Part shown: positions 55,701 to 64,000 of the stretch, piece after piece | How the letters are laid out: each line of letters opens with the position of its first letter | Position numbering within the stretch: position 1 is the stretch's first letter | NCBI GenBank assembly: GCA_037013685.1 | Contig: CM072893.1 | Location: 19,859,736 to 19,923,735, forward strand | Reading direction: 5' to 3' | Source of the DNA: Acridotheres tristis | Lineage: Eukaryota > Chordata > Aves > Passeriformes > Sturnidae | DNA: 64,000 nucleotides | Notes under the pieces: model-generated | What the model saw: only the letters and a program-made list of their open reading frames with translations | The model's database searches: none | Told to the model about the DNA's origin: nothing | Position numbers and translations under genes: made by a program

Positions 55701-58700
55701 AAGATCCTGCCACTGCCACTAGTAAGTCTTGGTGCTCGGAAAACTTGCATTTGAAGATTAGCAGTGGTTCAGTACAGAGAATATAAGCAAGGCAGAAGCG
55801 ATGCCAGGAGGCAGATAAAAGCTTCCAAAAGGCTTCAAACTATATTCACTCCTGTCTCTGAAGATTCCACATCCCTATAACCTATCCAACACATATTTTA
55901 GAGCAATCTTTGGATTCCTCTCACTAATTTGACAGCACAAATTTTCTATTACCTAAGTTAGGGTGTGAACCCATAATGGCAAGCCTAATTTACCCACTTA
56001 CTGCAAGCTCATGGCTGGACCATGGCATGTAAAGCAACTGGGCATTGATGCTCTAGGATGCTTACAGACTTGGAGGAACAACAGGTAAGATTCCACAGCC
56101 TACACTTACTACTTTGGAAATTGATTCAGATTCAAGTTCTTGTTCTTAATATGCAAATTAATCTGGGTTTCCCCAGACTTCATGCTTGTAAAGGCCACAG
56201 AAAATGCTCACAGTAAAGATCACGGTAGTAAAAACTACTTGGAAAATATCCCTGGTCAGAAACAAATCCATCCTGCAGGCATCTCTTGATTACAGTCTTT
56301 GCTCCAGAAGTTCCAACACTTCACACACCTTGCCCCCTAGTGCTCCATGTTTCTTCTCTAGCAAGGGCTGAGCAAATTCATGGTTGAATAAAAACCAGAT
56401 AAACAAAAGCCCTTGTCTGTAGTATATGCTTCTTTTCCTGTGGTAGAACATGCCAAACACCAGTTGCACTGGCTATAGCTTGATTGCATGATAGGTACTT
56501 TCCTTGAGACACTCCTCTTTAGACTGTGGACCTGTCTCTTTCAGTTCTTTCTTGATAAAATAAGTGATAACCTTGGAAGTGAAAAATGAGAAGTGTCCCA
56601 CTGTCACACTGTTCAGCCACAGCCATCGTCCAATAACTCCATTTGCAGCAGTGTTGGATTGGGACATTTCACTGATGAGAAACTTTATAGAGTAATTCAG
56701 CAACACAAGCTCTCAGTGCTGTCTGGAAAATAGCTCAGGATATGTGTAGGATGCAACATTGCATGATTAGAAAGTGATATTTCTGTGTAGTAAATATACG
56801 CCTCTTCTTTTTTTTCTTTTTTTCCCTAATTTCCCTCATTCCTGTCCATCCGTGGTGCAAAATGTTGTGTGTTGGTTTGTACAAATAGACAAACATTTCT
56901 CAGCAAATATAATTAACAAATGTCTTAATAAATAATACACTTTAGAAGTTTCTCCCCTTTTGCACTGCCTGTGATTAGTCCTACTCCTCCTGGCTGTGCT
57001 TGGCTGCAGCATTTCCTGAGGGATTGTCTGCCAGTTTAGTGCAACTTAAACACACAGCAGTAAATTGAACCTTACCCTTTCCAACTTTCCAACCACTCCC
57101 TCTTATTCTGTTTGCCCAAGATAAGGGAGACTTGTTCTTTTAAGGATAAATTCCTTTTTACTATTATTTAGGGCCTGGGTCAACATTCACAAGCAGTGCT
57201 TTGTAAATGGAGGTAGGCAGCTCTTGCTTCCAGCTGTTTATTCCTGTATCTGTATCTTCCAGCTTCATGTGCTGTGAAACCAGTGGAATTGCTAGGACAG
57301 TAATGTCCAAAAAAAAAGGCAATAAAAGATTAGGTTATTTTTCATCTGTAAGATCAATTCACACCAATATTGTCACTGAAAACTGTTCACTCATTTGCTC
57401 TTTTATATTCTGTGACAATTTCTTCAACTTTCTGTGAGAGGTTTGAAAGCTTCTATGCTGGTCATATCTCAAGAAAATAATTTATAATAAAATCCAATTA
57501 AAAGTTTTCATCTGCAAATAGTCCTAAGCCTCTTTCTGTTCTCACTGAGTTCAGGAGGAAAGACTCTTTCAAGTTTCATTTCAGTGGACCTTTTTTCTTG
57601 GAAGACTTCCATTGCCACTAAATTTGTCAGACAGAATTCAAGAGCACCCAGGACCTTTTATTCAGTCTTGGCAATATTTTAGAGTCATGCTGTGCATTCA
57701 TACATAGCATCTGTAGATTCAGGGCAGATTAAAATCAGATTAACTAGATTATTCCTAAATATTTAATGTGAACTTACCTTACGAATAGGATGTGTTTGGA
57801 GAATGCAAAGACAGATTCCTGTTCTCATAGCCCCCAATGTGTATTACAATATTATGATAAAATTTTATTGCAGACTATAAATCAAATATGACTTGGCAAA
57901 AAAAAAGAGAAAAATTCCCAAGAATCGCTTTTTTTCCCCTGCTTTTCCTTTATCAGCCATAGAAGTGATTTTATTAGTGTTAATGACACAGTAAGCAAAC
58001 AGCACAAGACCTAGATAGGAATTTGTTGTAATCACCATAGAGGAGGACTAACAAATCTTTATCTACGACATATTAACTTTAGAAAAGTAAACATTCTCAT
58101 TGCATGTGACCATATATGTTGGTAGGAAAAGTGCAAAGGAAAATCCCTGCAGTTGAATGAGTGCTCACAAAAAATACATACCGATGTAGGCTAAGAACCA
58201 TGCTGCTATCCTGCCTAAAAATCAGAAACATTTTTAAAACCTTCAAAACCAGTTGAGACTGAATGTATGTGATTCAAAATTAGTGGATGGAATATGTAAG
58301 AGAATAATTGTTCTTGGTCCTCTAATCCCCTATACAAACCCAAAACAGGTAGGTGGAGAACAACTGGCCAGAATGTTCTCAGGGAAAGGAGAAAATGGCT
58401 CAGATCTCCTCCTCATTATAGTGACCCCCCTTTTACTTCATCTCAAAAATATGCCTCCCCTAATAACACAGAGTTACTACTTGAGAAAATGACAATTTCA
58501 GACTGAGAAACATGAGGTCCTGTGTTGCCTGTTGACACTTGTTCCTTTTCTTCTGCTTCATCTGTGTCTGTTCTCTGCCCATTTTGGTGCATCCCAAAGG
58601 GTGAATTTGTACAAAAAGAAAGAAAACTTGAAGTCTCTGTGAACACATCGTGAGGTCTCTGGCAGACATAGAGAGACTGTGGATCAGGTAAGTGTCTAAT

Positions 58701-59949
58701 TGGTTAACTGGATAGAAAGAGAAAAGCAAAAGACTTTTGGATCATAACAGAAGTGAATTTTAAATTTCTTTAATTAATTTCTTCTACACTGTTAAGAACC
58801 TGTATGATTACAAATATGTTTTGGAGGTGGTAATAAATACTTCTGTTTGTTTCTATTTTAACCTGGTTTCAGATAAGAGTGATTTCTAGGTAACTCTCTG
58901 TCCATATGCCTTTAATGACATTTAAACCAGAAGCATTTGTATACATTGGAGTCTTTGGCTTTTCTGTATTTTGATGGTGATAACCAGAAGGCAACAGAAG
59001 TCATATATAGGTATGCCATCTAACTAGCCCTGTATTGCAGTGGGAAATATGGAGGTTACATGGAAGGAGAGTTTTCCAGTGACTCAACCTAGAAAGGCTC
59101 CTGGTGCCTAACAGAGCAATGACAAGTACAGCTTAGCCCACAGCAGTGCTCAGAGTGGTTTTGGCACTGTTTGAACCACCACGAGCATAAACATACACAC
59201 GCAGAGAAATACAGACTGAACTGCCTTAATACAGGTATACAGTGTGTTTGAGCCACAAGCAGGATAATTTAATTGTAGGACTGCTGCAGGACTGGGAGAA
59301 TGCCAAAGAGAAGCTTTCAGTGTGCATGAGTCTGCCAAACAATTAATTGTTAGTTGCACTCTGCAATGAGATCTTGTCCAGAGGGCTTTGTATTAAAAGT
59401 GTAAACTGCTATTAGTGGGGTGCAAGATGCTCTCTCCAAAGCAGCATTTCCAAAGAAGTGAAAGCCTCGGGAGTGAACTGCCAGAGATCACAAGTATATT
59501 GCATATAGAAGAACATCTGAGGTTTTGGGAGGATACAGCTTAGGATACAGCTCTTCCTATACATTGATTTGAGGGAGCCATTCCATATTTTAATTATAGA
59601 AGTAATGAAACTGCTCTGAGAAACCATCAGCTTCATATTGGTTATGGGTGTACCCATTAAGTGGGTATTTCAATTAGCAGCATTGACTGGCACAAGAGTT
59701 AGTATATTTGAGTCCTTTTTATGTTGCTCTTTTGATAATGAGAAACTAGTGATGGACATTGGCTTATTAGTTTGTAGTTGAGTTGTAGAGTTTGTAGTTG
59801 GGTTTTTTTACAGATTAGTGTTGTTTCTCAGTCTTTGTGAACAGATTATAAATTACAGTTTGCTCATTCATAATCTGCTATTTAGCCCCACTTCTTCCCT
59901 GTGGATTGCTCACAACATTCTGCAAACTACCTGCTCATCCTTGCTCATT
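49760..59949. other. Intergenic sequence between the dopamine receptor and TBC1D12
   Basis: AT-rich and without a supported gene. Two patches stand out as less AT-rich (52080-52400 and 54220-54640) but match nothing I recognise. The second holds a 17-bp spaced direct repeat of TCCCCTTCTGGTG at 54241 and 54258. A degenerate TATC run is at 52746-52775. Confidence 0.55.
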
Positions 59950-60166
59950 CAAATCAGACGGAGCTGAACTGGCTGAACACTTGCCTGATGATGGGAAGTG
60001 CTGAATTAATTCCTAGCTTTGTTTTGCTTGTGTACACACCTTTTGCTTTACCTGTTAAACTGTCTTTATCTCAACCTATGGATTTCATAATTTTTACACA
60101 CCCCCATCCCACAGGGAGATTGACTGAGTGGGCCTTAGTTGCTGTCTGGGATATTAAACCACAGCA
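59950..60166 (+). repeat. 5'-truncated LTR fragment of the same avian ERV-like family, plus orientation
   Basis: GGCTGAACACTTGCCTGATG, GGGAAGTGCTGAATTAATTC, GCTTTACCTGTTAAACTGTC and TTTATCTCAACC run in the same order as the minus strand of the 4874-5419 LTR, ending TATTAAACCACAGCA at 60166. Only the 3' part of the LTR is present and it is more diverged, so it is probably older. No retroviral genes flank it. Confidence 0.8.
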
Positions 60167-61680
60167 GTCCTGGAGGTGGAAATCAATGCAAATCCAATGA
60201 ACCAAATGGTCTTATTTTGTGCAACACAATGTGCTATCCTTTGGAGCCCCTGGCATAATTACCAACTATCCCAGCTGCACTGACTGAAATCAGTTCACCA
60301 TAAGCCAGCCCTATGTTACACCTTCAGTGCCAGTCTTCATTTTGCTTAGCTTATTTAATATCTGGTACTGCTTTGCTGCTGCTGCATTAATGAAACCACT
60401 GAAGCCTATTCAAGGGTGACACTGCCATAGAGCATCCCATGAACACTTTGTTGAGAATGAACACAGACACTCTGGATTGGAGTGTTTCCTTAAACCTGAA
60501 ATCCTCACTGGTAAAGGCAAGAGAGCCTCCATAGCACCCAGGATGTATGTTCACTCAGCAGGCAGTGATCAGTCCCCACATGTCTGAGATGACCTGAATC
60601 ACAGTGGAGGACAAAAAGCCTACCATCTTAGTTACAGCAAAAACCTTAATTAGAAAGCTATAGCTAACAAAAAAGCTTAATTAGTTCATCTTTGTTAATG
60701 GTTTCTTTTGACCAAAGTAGCATAGAAAATGTTCCCATAAGCAGCTGCCATATCCAAAGGATAGGCAATCCTGGAAATATTTATTGGGCATTTTTGCAAG
60801 CAGCTGACGTCAATGGTCCCTTATTTGGCACAGCTGTAGCTGGATGAGGCTGCATGCCTGCTATCAAGGTAGTCAAATCAGATTTGAGATCCCAGCCCTT
60901 TGCCAGTTACTCAAGTCAAAAGGGGTGAGATCAGACTTCCTTGTTGCATGTATAACAGCAGTGCTGCACACCTGATCTCAAAAGTACAGTTACAAGATGG
61001 CAAGAAAAAACCACAATCACTATTTTTTTTAAACTTGAGCAAAGCCCAGACTTTATATTGCAAAGTGTTACCAAGAAGTCACAACACAATGAGATACATC
61101 AACTTTTATTTAGGTGAAGAATCCCAGTTTAAACCTTTCTTTCCAAAAGGCACACAATTTTTAGGGGAAAAAAAAAAAAAAGAAAAGAAGAGAAAAAAAT
61201 AAAAAAAGAAATCTAATGAGACCCTGTGGTGGGTCACACCTCCCTCTGGGCATCTCCACTTGCCTGCCTTTAAAAGCAAGGCCCTCCACCAGCTGTAACA
61301 CCTTAGCAGGTGGGGTTATGAAATGGAGAACTTCTTCGGCCAAGGATTTCTAGAAGAATGCCACTTCCCTTGCTACGAACTGTGAGTATTTACTGTTGGA
61401 ACACAAAAGTGATCTCATGGGTTGTTGTTTTTGGTGTTTGTTTAGGATGAGGGGTAGCTGACAAGAGCAAGCATGGACCTGTGCTGTTACTGCTTTTCCG
61501 GGGACTTGAAGCTCCTTTGCCTCTTCTTTTGAGTGTGACTTGTGGCCTCGCTCTCCTGCTGGGCAGAAGAGACTGCGATAATTTGTTTTTTTCTCTGAGA
61601 AGTGTGATGGGAAACAGAGCTGTAAATGTCCTCCATCCGCCTCCCCAGCATTAGCCTGAGGAGTTATGACATCCCATCCC
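60167..61680. other. Sequence upstream of TBC1D12
   Basis: AT-rich to moderate composition, with an A-rich tract at 61167-61210 (A-run broken by G). No gene is supported. Composition rises towards the CpG island that begins near 61780. Confidence 0.5.
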
Positions 61681-61779
61681 CTGCTCAGGAGAGGATTCAC
61701 TACAGGATTTCGAAATGCCGATCTCATTTCCCTTTTCTCCCTGTCCGGTTTCCCGCAAAGCTCAGGTAGATCCCGTCTC

Positions 61780-63260
61780 CTCCAAAAAGCGAAACTGCCC
61801 TGCCCATCCCCCGTGCCCACAGCTCCGCCCCGCGGGAACACGGGTGCCGAGGCTCCCTGGGCCCTCCGCCGCCCTCCTCGGAGCCCGCGGGGTGTGCAGT
61901 GCGTGTGCCCGGCTCCCGGTGAGCCGGGACGGTTCGCTCAATCCCAGCCGGAGCGGCCCTGGGCCAGGAACGGAGCGATAAGACCACCGGGCTGGGCCTT
62001 TCGCAGCCGCGGCACATCGGCGGAATGCGGTACAGCTGCGCGCCGCGAGCCTTTAGGTGGAATACGGTACCGGGGGCGGGGCCGCGGGCTCCACAGCGCC
62101 TCTGGCGGGGTAGGGCCTGTCAGGGCGGCATCTCTATGGTTCCGGGTGCGGCCCTGCCGGGAGGCCGAGCGGGCGGGTGCTTCCTGCCCGGCCTCTCTAT
62201 GGTGACTTTCCGGGGGGAAGGGCCGCCGCCGGCGCCGCGCGCCTGCGTGTGCCGGGCCCGCCCGCCCCCGCCGAGGCCGCTGCCCGACGCGCAGAGCGGC
62301 GCCGGCTGCCAGCGCTCGCGGCGCCGCCGGTGCGGAGGAAGGCGCGCGCCCCGGCCCCCGCCGCGCCCCCGGGGCTCCGCGGCGGCAAATGGTGGGGCCG
62401 GACGATGCCGGAGCTCCGGGCGGCGCAGCCGTGCTTCCCGCGGGCCGGCAGGAGGCGGCGGAGGAGGAGGCGGCAGAGGAGGAGGAGGACGGGGAGCGGG
62501 ATGGGAGCCGGGGCTCGAGCCGGCGGAGCGGCGGGCCGGGGCAGGAGCGGCTGCTGCAGCGGTACCTGGCGGCGCTCGGCCCCGCCGCGGCGGCGGGTGG
62601 GAAGCGCTGCCCGGAGAAGCCCGCGAACGGAGCCGCCTGCGCCGTGGGCCCCTGCGGGAGGATGACCAACGGGGACGTCGGCTTCCTGCTGCTGCCGCCG
62701 CCGCAGGAGCCGCCGCCGCCCCCTCGGGCAAGACGGGATGAGCCGAGGCCGGAGGAGGAGGAGGAAGCGAAACTGCAGAACGGGGGCTTCCTCGCCTGCC
62801 CGGCGGGAGGTGTCCTCTCGGGAACCGCCCTGGAAGAGCCGCTGAGGAGCTGCCGGCTGCGGAGCGAGGCGGAGCGGCGCGGGGGGGCGGCGGCCGAGAG
62901 CCCCTCGCCGCCCCGCAGCCCGGGGGGCGACGCCGGCAGCCGGGCGCTGACCGCTGCCCTGTCCCCGGCGCCCCTCGGTTTCACGGACGTGAACCTCAAC
63001 TCCCGCAACACGTACGAGGTGAGCCGCCGCCGCAGCGCCCCGGAACACCTGCCCCACGGAGGGACCGCGCCCGCCGAGCCGGCGCCGCCGCCGCAGGAGC
63101 CCGCGGAGAGGGCTCGGCACCGGGTGGGCATCGCCGGCGCCGGCAGCAGCTTCGCCGAGTTCTTCACCAGGTAAAGCAGCCGGCGGCGGGGCCGGTGAGG
63201 CCGTGCCCGGCAGAGCCTGGCCAGGGGTGCACGTGTGCCGGAGCGGATCCCGGCCGTGGG
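61780..63260. promoter_or_regulatory. TBC1D12: CpG island at the TBC1D12 5' end
   Basis: About 1.5 kb of dense CpG sequence containing the expected promoter, 5' UTR and first coding exon. Motif CTCTATGGT occurs twice upstream of the coding start (near 62131 and 62193), each containing an upstream ATG. No TATA box seen; the transcription start is not readable. Confidence 0.7.
62389..63170 (+). CDS. TBC1D12: TBC1 domain family member 12, first coding exon (3' partial)
   Basis: TBC1D12 belongs to the Rab GTPase-activating TBC family and is linked to recycling endosomes. This exon gives the 260-residue N-terminal region, before the TBC domain, which lies on later exons outside the window. It opens MVGPDDAGAP and is low in complexity (Ala, Gly, Glu, Pro), with islands I recognise from human TBC1D12: ERLLQRYLAAL, GRMTNGDVGFL, EEPLRSCRL, LGFTDVNLNSRNTYEVSRRR and SSFAEFFTR. 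The exon stops at ACC-AG before GTAAAG, two bases into a codon, matching the position after FFTR in the human protein as I recall it. The ATG has A at -3 and G at +4, a strong context. An acidic run (EEEAAEEEEDGERDG) follows the first 30 residues. Confidence 0.93.
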
Positions 63261-64000
63261 TGGTCTGCAGGAGCGGCTCTCGGATCTGCAGGCTCGGACT
63301 GCGGGTCACACAAACAGCGATCCTGACCCTGACGGGCTCTTCCGTAGCAAGCAGATACTTTTAGGGCAAGATAGAGGCCCTTTTACTGCTATGAATTACA
63401 CGGACTTCAAACTTGAATTGCTTCCTGTACCAGGGCATATCACTGAATGATCACAGTGGTACTCATTAAACCTCTTGGAGAATAAAGTGAAAGTTGTTGG
63501 TGTTGGACACTCCCTTCAAATCGTCGTGGGAGTTGCAAAGTGCTATAAAACATTTGCTACTTGTTGAAGGTGTAGATAGAGTTTACTCATTTAGTTCAAA
63601 GCATGTTGTTGAAAACTTCAAGCACTATGCTTTGTGCTTGAATTGACTTCTGTTAAGTTTCTAGCACAAACCCAAAAGCTGTATGACATCCAGCTTTGTC
63701 GCTTAGGATCTCCACTACATCACTTTCTCTGTGGCATACAATACAGGAGGTGCTGCTGGACTGTAATAATTTATAGCACACTCTATATTACCTTTATTAT
63801 GCTTGAAGTGAGGGGTTTAATTTCCAGCAGTTTTGAGTGTCCCAAACCGAGGGGTTGTAGTTGTTCAGGTCACTCTGATCGGACAGTAGGTCTCTAAGTG
63901 TTTTAAGATGGCAGAATAAGATTAATCTGTTAACTGAAGAATTGAGATGGGAGAGATTTGATCTCAAAGTGGGATCCCAAACTCAGAAATTAACTCCTTC
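63171..64000 (+). other. TBC1D12: TBC1D12 intron 1, 5' part
   Basis: Begins with a GTAAAG donor. CpG-rich for about 100 bp, then AT-rich to the window end. No further exon is seen. Confidence 0.8.

Noticed and set aside
34600..61700. BTAF1 or CPEB3 exons expected from human gene order
   Set aside because: No reading frame with recognisable BTAF1 or CPEB3 sequence was seen on either strand.
61938..63309. Minus-strand ORFs of 409 and 370 codons over the TBC1D12 exon
   Set aside because: They are antisense to a recognised exon in GC-rich DNA and show no family motif.

Overview
The window is vertebrate nuclear DNA, almost certainly from a bird. Introns are short, CR1 retroposon tails are present, one solo LTR and one partial LTR belong to a family I recognise as common in avian genomes, and a D1-type dopamine receptor of the non-mammalian D1C/D1D class is present. 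Four protein-coding genes can be supported. Everything else is intron, UTR, intergenic sequence or repeats.

Layout. (1) 1-19,495, + strand: the 3' three quarters of TNKS2 (tankyrase 2). Twenty coding exons (1019-17348) encode 901 residues, corresponding to the last 20 of 27 exons as I recall the human gene, followed by a 3' UTR of about 2.1 kb. The first ankyrin repeats lie upstream of the window. Intron 4837-5773 carries an antisense solo LTR. (2) 19.5-33.2 kb: AT-rich intergenic DNA with CR1 tails, an isolated CpG-rich patch (27.5-27.75 kb) and a 20-copy 25/29-bp minisatellite (29227-29782). (3) 33.2-34.6 kb, - strand: FGFBP3, a one-exon coding region with an unusually short linker, inside a CpG island and with a poly(A) signal close behind the stop. 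(4) 34.9-47.5 kb: intergenic, with a CR1 3' end whose reverse-transcriptase C-terminus is still readable, and a retrocopy-like poly(A) tract. (5) 47.5-49.7 kb, - strand: an intronless D1-like dopamine receptor (DRD1C, called D1D in some bird literature). (6) 49.8-61.7 kb: intergenic, with a second, 5'-truncated LTR copy. (7) 61.7-64 kb, + strand: CpG island, 5' region, first coding exon (62389-63170) and start of intron 1 of TBC1D12.

TNKS2 and FGFBP3 are tail to tail; DRD1C and TBC1D12 are head to head about 13 kb apart. The four genes share no obvious pathway: tankyrase acts in Wnt/axin turnover, FGFBP3 binds and releases FGFs, the receptor signals through Gs/cAMP, and TBC1D12 is a Rab-GAP-family protein. 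The interest is mostly in gene order (TBC1D12 close to TNKS2/FGFBP3, unlike the human order I recall), the mammal-lost receptor, the shortened FGFBP3 and the minisatellite. I did not find evidence for an undescribed multi-gene system. Exon boundaries were read by eye from reading frame, GT/AG sites and remembered homologues; no alignment was run.
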